Shown here piece after piece: positions 13,262 through 36,857 of a DNA stretch of 64,000 bases. A program made the translations under genes and the position numbers. Under the pieces are notes generated by a model. The model did no database searches. It was given only the letters and a program-made list of their open reading frames with translations, and was not told the DNA's origin. Source of the DNA: Phoronis australis (lineage: Eukaryota; Phoronida; Phoronidae); NCBI GenBank assembly GCA_002633005.1, contig NMRA01000009.1, positions 2,053,366 through 2,117,365 on the forward strand, given 5' to 3'. Numbering within the stretch: position 1 is the first letter of the stretch; each line of letters opens with the position of its first letter.

Positions 13262-14260
13262 AATTGGGTGACCGTTATTTGCGACCTAAAGTAATTTGCG
13301 GCGTTAAAAGTTACTTTCACGCCGCAAATAATGACTTGTCGCCCTAAAAAGTTAACTTACGCCGCAAATACTTATTTTACGAAGCAAATAATTACTTTAT
13401 GCCGCAAATAATTTCTTTACACCTCTAACACGAATTAATTTACTCACGTAATTTACATCGATGAACGTGCGTAACGTTCACCCATTTGGCCAACGATAGA
13501 TTTTATCTCTGGCAAAATCGTGAGAGTTGGCGTTCTCTATCATTGATGTGGGTTTCCTAAAAATGTACTCGCACTTCAAATGACAAGATAACTGGATTAA
13601 ATTCCTAAAGAGGTAATCAAAAAGGAACCGAAGTCAGTAAACGCAAGATCAAATGTCTTAGCAATGGGGTTCGTGAATTTACGGTAGCATATCGCCATTC
13701 TCCAAAGGATTCTTTAGTTTGTAGTTGCCGTACTTAGGATGATCGTGACAGCTCACACGTGTTTTTTCACAGCCGAAGTTTAATGATGCAATAGGTCCGT
13801 GTGAAGCGTCTGAACATAGAAGTCTATGAATGGAATCGGAATGAATTTGTACTCTCGACGTTGTACATTTTTGGGACACCTGTATATCGTCACTCGAAAA
13901 GTACAGCGAAGTATATGTTTAAAAGTACGAAACTATCTGGATGAAACCCAGATTGGTCGAAAAATTCCTTAGATTTTCCATTTTATATCGCGCGTTCAAT
14001 GTACACCAAGTTGTCAAATCCGTATCAAAACATTTTAGAAAAGAGACATTTCCGGAAAGAGAGACTATGCTCTGAAATATAGCGGCAACCTTTCAGCGAC
14101 ATATTCACACTTAACAAAAATTCAGCATCACAAATTATCAAATTTTATTCTTTTCCGTTGTTCTTATGACAAAATCGGCAGTAATGAGGCATCAATGAAA
14201 TGTTATACAAATAAACGCAAGTTATCGTATTCCTACGTTATTCATATTTGAAGAGCTTCT
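13262..14260. repeat. Right copy of the ~1 kb direct repeat, upstream flank of the astacin gene
   Basis: Starts about 120 nt upstream of the astacin ATG with GCCGCAAAT-type short repeats, followed by unique-looking sequence shared in the same order and orientation with 1-1070. It probably contains the astacin promoter. Small ORFs here are not conserved between the two copies and are not called. Confidence 0.75.
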
Positions 14261-14269
14261 TATTGCAAC

Positions 14270-16590
14270 TTCATTGAGTTTGTAAGGTTTTCACTGAAAA
14301 AGCGTTAAAAATCAACTCAAAACAAAATGTAAAACTCACTCACTAGCTTTGCTAGACTTCCTAGAAACTCTGACTTAAAATATATGCCACGGATATAGTA
14401 GGCCAAGCCTGAGGTTGAGCTGCACTTGTCAAACGACAAGACACAACACGTCCTATACACCGTCCAAACTTATTGAGCCACTCACATATTTTACTTCGTT
14501 TTAACTTGTATCAAAGAGAGAACAGCTAGGACCAACAAGGTAATTAACATTGGCATAAAGCTAACATTCAAAAACATAAGCAGAGCCCACGGACTAGCAT
14601 CTGCAAATAAAACTAGAAACCGTATCTGTATGAATTCTTGTCTCACTAATTATACCGATCGTCTAACCTCTTATTAAAAAACGCAAACTTCTGGCTGGTG
14701 ACAAGATCTTCATTAGTGAATACAAATGCCGCCAAAGGTGTAATGATAGAAACAACCCTTGCGAGAAAACCTGGCGTGCGTTCAGTAGACGCTAGGACCT
14801 ACGCTAGGACCTAGCTAAAATCTAGTCAAAGTCACGTGTTCTCATTTAAAATACACGGCAATATCTCACGTAATCTCGGGAAGTCTTGCTTTTTAGCGTG
14901 GTCCTAGCGTTACTGAACGGGAGGCTGGACTACTATGGTGAAATATTCCTGAAAATGAACGACAAGCGCATGGTGCACGCAGTGACTGCCGGAAACTGTA
15001 GATCCAGTGCAGGACATTTCTCACACTGTGATGGTAAGTTGATTTTATTATTACCAAGTGATTATGCACTGACAACGTGTTCAAGTGATTATGCACTGAC
15101 AACGTGTTCAAGTGATTATGCACTGACAACGTGTTCAAGTGTAAGATAATTTAAGCTGGACCCATATGATGCCAATTTGTTTAATCTCAGATACATTATA
15201 ATGTTTTCTTGTTCAAAATTAATTATCCACCAGCCTGTCAGTATTATTAATCTACTTACGCTTCACCTCCCGTTAGGTTCACTGTATCCCTTTGTGCACT
15301 CCTGATGGTTCATTCCATCCATACTGCTTCTGTTATGTTCTCTTCCAAGGCAGTATGTCTATTTTCTTCGTTCAGTTTGACTAATCCTCAGTGTATTTCG
15401 TATCTCTTATGCCAATAATGTTTACGATTGTAATTTTCTGAACCTGCCCCCCCCCTTGGTGATTTTGTCCCGTTAGGCCTGAAACGACCATGTTCTTACA
15501 GGGATATCAAGTGTTCGTAAACGTAAGTTAGTATGGCTGATGATTTCTGGGCATCTGTGGTGCGCTTGGTCAGCCGATGGAAACCTCATACGAATGATAT
15601 GCCCGCATACAGAACTACCGATTGTTAATCCGAATTTCATAACGTAATACCACAGCGCGACAAAAGTGAAACCATTTCTGGCAAATTCGGACTGCAGGAC
15701 CGATAGTGACCTGGGTTACAAGCTATTCATTCAGCATGGTCTCATATTACACTAAGTTCAGCCATTTGTATTAAGATTGTCTATGTACACCCAGCACGGG
15801 GTATATTGTCAAACTGAATCCCGCTGTCTATACATGGAGATACATCTCCAGAACATCATTAGGTTAGCTCAATGTAGACCACCTGGGGTCGCTACCGTCG
15901 ACTGTGTGAATACTCAGTTAATCCAAATTGTAATACCATTTATGAAATATGCATAAATTTGACTTATAATTTTGTATGTTAAAGATTCAAATGTCTAATG
16001 CTCCTAGTATGTATCTCAGCATCTTGTCTGTCTAAGTTTGAACTTTTTATCTGTCTATCTTGTGCATTTTTTCATTTGCGCTATTTCACTGAACTTACAC
16101 AAGACGACCGACATCCTAGGGCCAATGAAAGAAAGACACGTGTCAATATCCATTTGACCAACATAAACCAGTTTTCTGTCAGCACAGCTCTTCATCCTGC
16201 TTCCCTGTTATCCAGTTATGGAGGTGAAATGATTCTGTCGCATATACAAGTCACGTGATTGCGGTTCTGAAGCTCCAATTACCAACTCACTGTACATTTT
16301 TTGATACAGAAGGAGTTAAATACTTTATTAAAATAAATAGATTAAGTCTAACTGTGTAAAGTATAAATATCCAATCACTTTTAACGCAAAATTCACTCAA
16401 TTCGAATCATTCCTACACACCATCCACTCCAAAGAATTATATTGACATCATCTCAATACAAGAATCACTCAAGGTATGGTTAACCACGACCAGCTGTCTT
16501 TTTAAAGACTTAAAAGTCTTTGAAAATTGCGGGCTACAACATGTACTTCAAACCTGCACCTGGCTTGTGTTCAACACACAGTGGCTTTAT
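14270..16590. other. Intergenic region, no supported gene
   Basis: AT-rich spacer upstream of the astacin gene. It has several short ORFs without domain signal. An 87-codon plus-strand frame at 14886-15149 runs straight into a 27-nt tandem repeat and contains a donor-like GTAAGT at about 15034, but there is no second exon to support it. Nothing else recognised apart from the tandem repeat. Confidence 0.5.
15055..15141. repeat. 27-nt tandem repeat, 3.2 copies
   Basis: Three identical units starting CAAGTGATTATGCACTGA and a partial fourth. The unit is a multiple of three, so it stays open on both strands. Confidence 0.95.
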
Positions 16591-17805
16591 CACTTACGTA
16601 AATGATAACCTTCTGGTCAAAAAAGTTCAAGCTCGATCTCGACATCACGTACGAAGGCCTACTCATTTTTATCTATATCAACAATAAAATTATCTGCGTC
16701 GGTAAATTTTACAGACCGCCAGCTTCACACGTTAGAACCTTGAACATGTTTCTTGAGGAGTTCTGGCCACCATCGAAAACTTTCATAAATCACCGTAAAA
16801 TCCTAATTTTAGGTAGTATTTACAACTTCTAGAGACACAGACAAACAATAAAGTCCAAACATTCCTGGTCGAGGGATACAACTTTCAGTTGCTTACCAAC
16901 TTCACCGGAGTTCCCCAAGGCTCTGTCCTTGGCTCGCATCTCTTCTTAATTTGCCTCAATGATCTCCAGTATTCCTCTCCAATGGAACACTTCTTTATGG
17001 CTATGCCACTTGTCTCGTCACACCTTACACACTGACTGAATCTTCACAACACACTTTAAAGCAATCAGCCACCATCGACAAATTTAAATCTATTTCAGTT
17101 TGGTTATCCGTGAACAAACATTCAATTAACACATCAAAAAGTACATTAATGATCTTCCACTACCCGTAAAAGAAAATTGAAACATATAACATTTCCACCA
17201 TTTATATAAATAGCAAAATAATCTGTAATGTGGACAATTTCCCTTTCCTTGATGCCCCCGCATAAACCTCAATTCAAACCACCTTAACAATTTCGGTGGG
17301 CTCATATATAAATTGAAATCCCTATCTTCTCAAGTCAATATATTATACACTTGTTCTCCCCACGACTACGACATTGCAACTAGGGATTTGGCAACATTAA
17401 GAAACTGCAGACATCCCAGAAGAGAATCTTTCGGATGTAGCTATAATGCTCACGCTCTGCCCAGATGTAAGGAACTTCGCCTCCCTCTACTTCAAGACAT
17501 CTTTAAAATCTCAACTGCAAAGTTTTACTACAAATTGCTCAATAATCAACTTCCTTTCTTTAGTAGACCCATGCAAAATAAATCAACCAGACACATTAAA
17601 ATTCCTGCATACCTGAATCAAAACTCAGCTACTATTCCGACAATACATTCCAAAATTTTAATCCTCCCATCTAACAAAATGTTATCCAGAGCCTGCAACA
17701 GATTTGAAATTCCTCGCCTTATAAAACAGGAACGAAATACCAGTCTTTGCTCTAAATATAATAAAAACACACTCCTTGCAAGCATTCTGCAAATTCTTGT
17801 ATAAT
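16590..17805 (+). mobile_element. Degraded non-LTR (LINE) retrotransposon, endonuclease and RT remnants
   Basis: Frame-broken plus-strand remnants in the order expected for a CR1/Jockey-like ORF2. An endonuclease stretch has YRPP and an ILGS.YNF relic of the usual ILGDFN (about 16605-16830). An RT stretch has GVPQGSVLG followed by FLICLNDL (about 16905-16970). The region near 17100-17160 matches the WLxxNKxSxNxxKxxxMIF block. The C-terminal tail (17313-17804) is open for 163 codons. The catalytic YADD box is not intact and frames shift, so it is dead. The tail is repeated after the gap at 21458-21960. Confidence 0.8.
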
Positions 17806-20539
17806 TAGCAACTACGACCTAATCTGTCATATGCTTCATATGCAACAGTATCTAAAAAAAAATTTTCCCAAAATTTCTTGAGCTGTGCCAGTTCACTTTT
17901 TCGTTCCTGGCGTGTCGGTTGTTTCAGCGCTAATTCACTTTGTTTTCATAAGTATATCTCATAACATGCGTCGTGGTGATTTGAACATCCGATCGCAAAC
18001 GGCGGAACGTGGTTATGTAATTGCAGTCCTCCAAAGACTTCAATTTGTGGTTTCATTGGTATTCTTTAATTTGACAAAAGTTTCTATTGAACAGCAGATT
18101 AAGATGGTCAGTATTAGGTTCACAGTATTGGTGATGAGAGTAAAGTTAAAGTCAGAGGATAATCAGTCATACGTGTAATGACCTGGATTTACCGAATGCC
18201 TGGTGGTGAAGTTATTACTCCAGTAGTTACTGTCATGCATTAAATAAAACTTGAGACAAAAATAAAATACAGAGAATGAATTCAGATTTGTAGAACTGTT
18301 GTCACATTCGAAAACTACAGACTGTTGCATGAAAATGAAGACACCAGGAAAATTTACAAGTTGAAGTAGACATATATTTATATTAATCAGGATTTCTTAA
18401 GAGCTGATATAACAAGTTAACATTACACAGGGACAATAAATATAAATAACCATCAGCCATAGAATTAGGTCAAATTGACGTAATTTCAAGTATCTTGTGT
18501 AAATTTCCATTGTTGTTGGCTGCAGCTACCTAGCAGTGTTAAGCCTTGTCTTTGCCCTATAACATAAAATGAAACGATTTAAACAACAACAAATAAATGG
18601 ACTCAACAATGTTGGTTACCAAAGACATCACACCAAATAACACTGACACCTTACGGTGACTATATGTAGCACACTGACACCTTACGGTGACTATATGAAG
18701 CACTTTCCAAATGCACTTAACATGCACAGATTAAAATGACAGGACTAGCAAGTATAACGGCCAAACACGTAATTGAAATCAAAAGCGACAAAACACAATA
18801 TGGCAGGTAACTATGTTGAAAAGTAACTGACAAACCAACATTATGAAAATGACACCAATAACCTTGTCCAAAAATTACAAGTGTTGAAAGAAAAAAATTA
18901 TGAAATGCCTAACTTCGTCTATACACACGTTCAGCTTCCCTGTAGTAGTTACAGCTAAGTTGAACATTTGTCACTGAAGAGGCAGATTTTTTGCAGACAC
19001 ACAATTTATTTGGAAGTTGACGGAATGTTTCAAAATACCCGGCATGACCTTTCTTCTGTCCATATTGTAATGCTGGTCACAGTGCTACTATTAATACTGG
19101 TCACCTTAATTTACATTCTCATGTTACAGTTGTGGAAAGCCACTTTCACAATGAAGACACTTCCATATAAATTATTATGTACTTCTTTCACGTTACTGAA
19201 GTATATTATCCAACCTGATGGTTTTGTCCCTCTAATACTACCATTAGAGCAGCCAATAAATTTTGCCAAAAGCTTGGCTACTTCCAACCAATCTTAGCCA
19301 GACAAAAAAAAAGAAGAAAAAATGTTTGGCATCAGCAAAGACGAGCAGAGATAAAGCACAGAGCATCCTTAATCAACAACATTTTTGTAATCTCTTCATC
19401 TAAGGGTGTTTTGCTTGGCCTTTGGTTTACATTTTTGTAATCTCTTCACGTAAGTGTGTTTCCCTTGGCCTTTGATTTGTTGTACTCAATAATCAAACAT
19501 TGCAATCATGAGCAGTTAAACAAAAGAAAGTTGTCTATTCGAAAGCATTGCAAATGTAAAAAAGTCACTGTTTGTGCTCGCAACCGCACAAGAAACCACA
19601 AATAAAGTGCACACTATAAATATGAATCATGAAAATAATTCAAAGCAAAACAACTTAATAGTATAATTCAGAACCTCAATTCCAAGTCTGCATTAAAGCA
19701 GTTGGAGACCGTACCTTCAGAATTTCCAATAACTGAAACATAACCATGCAGGACTATAGAAAACAACTCACAAACACCCTGTCAACAAACCCAGACTAAA
19801 GAAGCATGAGAGATCAGTCAATCAACGAGAGTTTTACCTTCAGCAATACCCTGCTAACTCCGCCCACACTATAACATTCACCAAAGCTTACAACAGACAA
19901 TCAAAGTGGGGCACAAGTGTCTCTACTAATCAGCATTCATCACAGGAAAAATTCCATGTAGAAAATATCAGCATTTCAACAGAACACGCCATTCGTATTT
20001 TTACGCAATACAATCCTAGCATCGTTCAGTAGCATTGGGTAGTTCACGTTTTCAGTATCTTAATAGGTTGCAGAAAATATACACTTTTTGAGTTATAAAC
20101 TGAGTAAGAAAAAACAACATAATAGTCTTGCTGTGACTAAATGGGCATGAATATTAACACAAACTGAGACTAATAGTTATAAAGTAAGCAATGTACAAAA
20201 TATAAACAAGATTCACCCAAAAAGGATATAGTGTATCTGAGAGTTGGCACCTTTGTGAAACTGTAACTGTACCCAGAATTATGTGGATACGCTATATGTG
20301 AAATACTTGAGAAAAACTAAGATACAAATTTAAAAAAAATATCATGAGTAAGTCGTTCACGTAACAGATACACACACGAGCCTACAATTGAAGCTTAGTT
20401 GCAGGTATCCATGTCTGAAACACTTGAGTAAAAAATTTCTGAAAAAAATCCGATTTCGAAGCATGAATCTAAGTGGGTGTACATGGGGTAAGAATCACAT
20501 TATCACCGAAAACGATTCTGAGCAAATTCAAACTTTCCC
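17299..20539. repeat. Left copy of a ~3.3 kb duplication, ends exactly at the N gap
   Basis: Matches 21458-24858 in order and orientation, with high similarity and small indels. It starts in the LINE tail and runs through non-coding AT-rich sequence to the last base before the gap. It contains a two-copy version of the ~30-nt CACCTTACGGTG repeat (about 18645-18705) and two copies of a ~50-nt CTCTTCAYSTAAG repeat (about 19380-19485). No gene recognised; the ORFs at 18968-19297 and 20388 onward have no domain support. Confidence 0.85.
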
Positions 20540-21457
20540 NNNNNNNNNNNNNNNNNNNNNNNNNNNNNNNNNNNNNNNNNNNNNNNNNNNNNNNNNNNNN
20601 NNNNNNNNNNNNNNNNNNNNNNNNNNNNNNNNNNNNNNNNNNNNNNNNNNNNNNNNNNNNNNNNNNNNNNNNNNNNNNNNNNNNNNNNNNNNNNNNNNNN
20701 NNNNNNNNNNNNNNNNNNNNNNNNNNNNNNNNNNNNNNNNNNNNNNNNNNNNNNNNNNNNNNNNNNNNNNNNNNNNNNNNNNNNNNNNNNNNNNNNNNNN
20801 NNNNNNNNNNNNNNNNNNNNNNNNNNNNNNNNNNNNNNNNNNNNNNNNNNNNNNNNNNNNNNNNNNNNNNNNNNNNNNNNNNNNNNNNNNNNNNNNNNNN
20901 NNNNNNNNNNNNNNNNNNNNNNNNNNNNNNNNNNNNNNNNNNNNNNNNNNNNNNNNNNNNNNNNNNNNNNNNNNNNNNNNNNNNNNNNNNNNNNNNNNNN
21001 NNNNNNNNNNNNNNNNNNNNNNNNNNNNNNNNNNNNNNNNNNNNNNNNNNNNNNNNNNNNNNNNNNNNNNNNNNNNNNNNNNNNNNNNNNNNNNNNNNNN
21101 NNNNNNNNNNNNNNNNNNNNNNNNNNNNNNNNNNNNNNNNNNNNNNNNNNNNNNNNNNNNNNNNNNNNNNNNNNNNNNNNNNNNNNNNNNNNNNNNNNNN
21201 NNNNNNNNNNNNNNNNNNNNNNNNNNNNNNNNNNNNNNNNNNNNNNNNNNNNNNNNNNNNNNNNNNNNNNNNNNNNNNNNNNNNNNNNNNNNNNNNNNNN
21301 NNNNNNNNNNNNNNNNNNNNNNNNNNNNNNNNNNNNNNNNNNNNNNNNNNNNNNNNNNNNNNNNNNNNNNNNNNNNNNNNNNNNNNNNNNNNNNNNNNNN
21401 NNNNNNNNNNNNNNNNNNNNNNNNNNNNNNNNNNNNNNNNNNNNNNNNNNNNNNNNN
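20540..21457. other. Assembly gap (run of N)
   Basis: About 918 undetermined bases. Reading frames through it are meaningless. Confidence 1.
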
Positions 21458-21960
21458 GGCTCATATATAAATTGAAATCCTATCTTCCACTCCCAGCTCT
21501 CAAGTTAATATATAATCCATTTGTTCTCCCCATGACTACGACATTGCAACTAGGGGTTTTGTCAACATTAAGAAACTGCAGACATCCCAGAAGAGAATCT
21601 CGGATGTAGCTATAATGCTCACAGTCTGCCCATATGTAAGTAACTTCGCCTCCCTCTACTTCAAGACATCTTTAAAATCTCAACTGCAAAATTTTACTAC
21701 AAATTCCTCAATAATCAACTTCCTTTCTTGAGTAGACCCATGCAAAATAACAACCAGACACATTAAAATTCCTGCACACCTGAATCAAAGCTACTATTCC
21801 AACAATACATCCCAAAATTTTAATCCTCCCATCCAACAAAATGTCATCCAGAGCCTACATCAGATTTGAAATTCCTCACCTTGTAAACAACAACGAAATA
21901 CCAGTCTTTGCTCTAAATATAATAAAAACACTCCTTGCAAGCATTCTGCAACTTCTTAAC
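21458..21960 (+). mobile_element. LINE tail fragment (second copy)
   Basis: Copy of the retrotransposon tail at 17299-17805. Its start translates to a GLIYKLKSYLP block typical of the region downstream of the RT in CR1-like elements. More indels than the left copy, so frames are broken. Confidence 0.7.
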
Positions 21961-22841
21961 CAATTTTATAATTAGCAACTACGACCCAATCTGTCACATT
22001 TCCAATTGCTTCATATGCAACAGTATCTAAAAACATGTTTTCCCAAAATTTCCTGAGCAGTGCCAGTTCACTTTTTGGTTCCTGGCGTGTCGGTCATTTC
22101 AGCGGTCATTTCAGCGCTAATTCACGTTGTTGTCATAAGTATATCTCATAACGTGATTTGAACATCCGATCGCGAACGGCGGAATGTGGTTATGTAATTG
22201 CAGTCCTCCAAAGACTTCAATTTGTGACTGGTCACGTGGTTTCATTCGTATTCTTTTGACAAGTTTCTATTCAAAAATTGAACATGCAGATTAAGATGGT
22301 CAGTATTAGGTTCACAATATTTGTGATGAAAGTAAAGTAAAAGTCAGTGGATAATCAGTCATACATGTAATTACCTGGATTTACCGAATGCCTGTTGGTG
22401 ACGTTATTACTCCAGAATTTACTATATCAATACATCATGAATTAAATAAAACATGAGACAAAAATAAAATACAGAGAATGAATTCAGATTTGTAGAACTG
22501 TTGTAACATTCGCAAACTACAGACTGTTGCATGAAAATGAAGACACCAGGAAAATTTACAAGTTGAAGTAGACATATATTTATATTAATCAGGATTTCTT
22601 GAGAGCTGATATAACAAGTTAACATTACACAGGGACAATAAATATAAATAACCATCAGCCATAGAATTAGGTCAAATTGACGTTATTTCAGATATCTTGG
22701 GTAAATTTCCATTGTTGTTGGCCGCAGCTACCTGGCAGTGTTAAGCCTTGTCTTTGCCCTATAACATAAAATGTAACGATTTAAACAACAACAAATAAGT
22801 GGAAACAGTGTTGGTTACCAAAGACATTACACCAAATAACA

Positions 22842-22963
22842 CTGACACCTTACGGTGACTATATGAAGCACACTGACACCTTACGGTGACTATATGTAGC
22901 ACGCTGACACCTTACGGTGACTATATGTAGCACGCTGACACCTTACGGTGACTATATGAAGCA
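22842..22963. repeat. ~31-nt tandem repeat, 4 copies (2 in the paralogous copy)
   Basis: Units carry CACCTTACGGTGACTATATG; the core CACCTTACGGTG is nearly palindromic. The equivalent site at about 18645-18705 has two units, showing length polymorphism between the two copies. Confidence 0.9.
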
Positions 22964-24861
22964 CTTTCCAAATGCACTTAACATGCACAGATCAAAATGA
23001 CAGGACTAGCAAGTATAACGGCCAAACACGTAATTGAAAGCAAAAGCGACAAAACACAATATGGCAGGTAACTATGTTGAAAAGTAACCGACAAACCAAC
23101 ATTATGAAAATGACACCAATAACCTTGTCCAAAAATTACAAGTGTTGAAAGAAAAAAAATTATAAAATGCCTAACTTTGTCTATACACATGTTCAGCTTC
23201 CCTGTAGTAGTTACAGCTAAGTTGAACATTTGTCATTGAAGAGGCAGATGTTTTGCGGACACACAATTTATTTGGAAGTTGAAGGAATGTTTCAAAATAC
23301 CCAGCATGACCTTTCTGCTGTCCATATTGTAATGCTGGTCACAGTGCTACTATTAATACTGGTCACCTTAATTTACATTCTCATGTTACAGTTGTGGAAA
23401 GCCACTTTCACAATGAAGACACTTCCATATAAATTATTATGTACTTCTTTCAGATTACTAAAGTATATTATCCAACCTGATGGTTTTGTCCCCCTAATAC
23501 TACATGTACCATTAGTGCAGCCAATAAATTTTGCCAAAAGCTTGGCTACTTCCAACCAATCTTAGCTAGACAAAAAAAAAGAAAAAAAAAATGTTTGGCA
23601 TCAGCAAAAACGAGCAGAGATAAAGCACAGAGCATCCTCCATCAACAACATTTTTGTAATCTCTTCATCTAAGGGTGTTTTGCTTGGCCTTTGGTTTACA
23701 TTTTTGCAATCTCTTCATCTAAGGATGTTTTGTTTGGCTTTTGGTTCACATTTTTGTAATCTCTTCACATAAGGGTGTTTCCCTTGGCCTTTGATTTGTT
23801 GTATAATAATCAAACATTGCAATCATGAGCAGTCAAACAAAAGAAAGTTGTCTATTCGAAAGCATTGCAAATGTAAAAAAGTCACTGCTTGTGCTCGCAA
23901 CCGCACAAGAAACAACAAATAAAGTGCACACTATAAATATGAATCATGAAAATAATTCAAAGCAAAACAACTTAATAGTATAATTCAGAACTTCAATTCC
24001 AACTCTGCATCAAAGCAGTTGGAGACCGTACCTTCAGAATTTCCAATAACTGAAACATAACCATGCAGGACTATAGAAAACAACTCACAAACACCCCGTC
24101 AACAAACCCAGACTGAAGAAGCATGAGAGATCAGTCAATCAACGAGAGTTTTACCTTCAGCAATATCCTGCTAACTCCGCCCACACTATAACATTCACCA
24201 AAGCTTACAACAGACAATTAAAGTGGGGCACAAGTGTCTCCACTACCCAGCATTCATCACAGGAACAATTCCATGTAGAAAATATCAGCATTTCAACAGA
24301 ACACGCCATTTGTATTTTTACGCAATACAATCCTAGCATCGTTCAGTAGCATTGGGTAGTTCACGTTTTCAGTATCTTAATAGGTTGCAGAAAATATACA
24401 CTTTTTGAGTTATAAACTGAGTAAGAAAAAACAACATAATAGTCTTGCTGTGACTAAATGGGCATGAATATTAACACAAACTGAGACTAATAGTTATAAA
24501 GTAAGCAACGTACAAATATAAACAAGATTCACCCAAAAAGGATATAGTGTATCTGAGAGTTGGCACCTTTGTGAAACTGTAACTGTACCCAGAATTATGT
24601 GGATACGCTATATGTGAAATACTTGAGAAAAACTAAGATACAAATGTAAAAAAAATATCATGAGTAAGTCATTCACGTAACAGACACACACACGAGCCTA
24701 CAATTGAAGCTTAGTTGCAGGTATCCATGTCTGAAACACTTGAGTAAAAAATTTCTGAAAAAAATCCGATTTCGAAGCATGAATCTAAGTGGGTGTACAT
24801 GGGGTAAGAATCACATTATCACCGAAAACGATTCTGAGCAAATTCAAACTTTCCCCCAAAA

Positions 24862-24950
24862 CCACCCAGTTAAGCATGGGGTGCAAGTCACCTCACCTGA
24901 ACTGGTTTCCAGTCATTGTTTTCGGTTGCTGTGTATTGGCAACCTTCCAC
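24862..24950 (-). other. Possible further 3' exon of SANBR
   Basis: A minus-strand stretch with an open frame of about 20 codons ends in a good donor (TTCAG then GTGAGG) and is preceded by an AAAG acceptor-like site. It lies downstream of the last tentative SANBR exon. I do not recognise its residues, so this is only a candidate. Confidence 0.2.
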
Positions 24951-25253
24951 TGACTTTCAATGCGTGAATATAGACCACCAGCATACTGTGAATAGAGAGA
25001 GGCTCTTTATCTGCTGCAACAAGGCTTAGTTCAAAGACATCAAATTGAAACTGATATCAATCAAGTTTGCAGTCAATGAAAACACCAGAGACAGAAGCAA
25101 TCATAAGTCACAGTCAATAACACCGTGAACTTAATTATTCTCTTTCAATCTTACTACCATAAATTATTAGTCAAAGAACAGGTTAATTGTCCAGTAACAC
25201 TTGTTACTAATACTACTTCACACTCATCTGTCTGTTTCAATAGTCATACATAC

Positions 25254-36111
<10,858 letters not shown>

Positions 36112-36162
36112 CCTCAGCTCCTAGATAGCAAATGCACTTAGGAAATTAATTGGCACATTATC

Positions 36163-36857
36163 AAGGTACCTAAACTACACGGTCAACGGACTCAAAAACA
36201 CGGGAACGGACGCATGAACACGACTCACGGACCGGCAAACACCGTCCACTGACTCACAAACACAGGAACGGACTCACAAAACACGATCCACGCACCCAAA
36301 TACACGGGACACGGACTCATATTCACGAGGAAACACGGTTAACGGACCGCCAAACACGATCCACGCCGATAAAGCATGCCATAAACACGGGACACGGACT
36401 CATCGCCTTCCTAGGTCAGCCTCAAGATGGCGTTAATCTGCTTAGCGATCAGCGCTCTCTTGAGGCTTGCGGACGAGGATGTTACAAACAGGTTTGGAAA
36501 GTTAATAAATTTCAGAACGAATAATTAGTTTCAATAATGTTTATTGTTTCTAAATCACAACAATTACATCACAGTACAGACAAAAATAACATCAAAAATA
36601 TATTTAATCTCGCACCCATTACACAGCTGTCAACGCTGAAGTTGACATTTTGTCCGTTGACCGTGTTTGGCGGTCCGTTAACCGTGTTTCCTCGTGAATA
36701 TGAGTCCGTGTCCCGTGTATTTGGGTGCGTGGATCGTGTTTTGTGAGTCCGTTCCCGTGTTTTTGAGTCAGTGGACGGTGTTTGCCGGTCCGTGAGTCGT
36801 GTTCATGCGTCCGTTCCCGTGTTTTTGAGTCCGTTGACCGTGTAGTTTAGGTACCTT
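36163..36857. mobile_element. Nearly perfect 196-bp inverted repeat with ~303-nt loop (fold-back element)
   Basis: Arms 36163-36358 and 36662-36857 are near-identical reverse complements, with outer ends AAGGTACCTAAACTACACGG. Each arm is made of degenerate ~23-nt units alternating AAACAC and ACGGACTCA blocks. No transposase is visible. The loop holds one further half-unit stretch and a non-repetitive piece (about 36405-36650). It lies about 50 nt upstream of the SANBR coding-exon acceptor. Confidence 0.9.

Larger units (their letters stand above)
21458..24858. repeat. Right copy of the ~3.3 kb duplication, starts exactly at the N gap
   Basis: First base after the gap corresponds to 17299; the last shared block corresponds to 20521-20539, after which this copy continues into unique sequence. 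It differs from the left copy by point changes, small indels and expanded tandem repeats. No supported gene. Confidence 0.85.

Noticed and set aside
18968-19297. 109-codon frame with a hydrophobic segment, also at 23230-23565
   Set aside because: Seen in both duplicated copies only because the DNA is duplicated; no domain, and tail residues differ by indels. If anything it could be part of a long 3' UTR.
20388-21609. Long frames of 331-378 codons across the gap
   Set aside because: Almost wholly N; no real sequence supports them.
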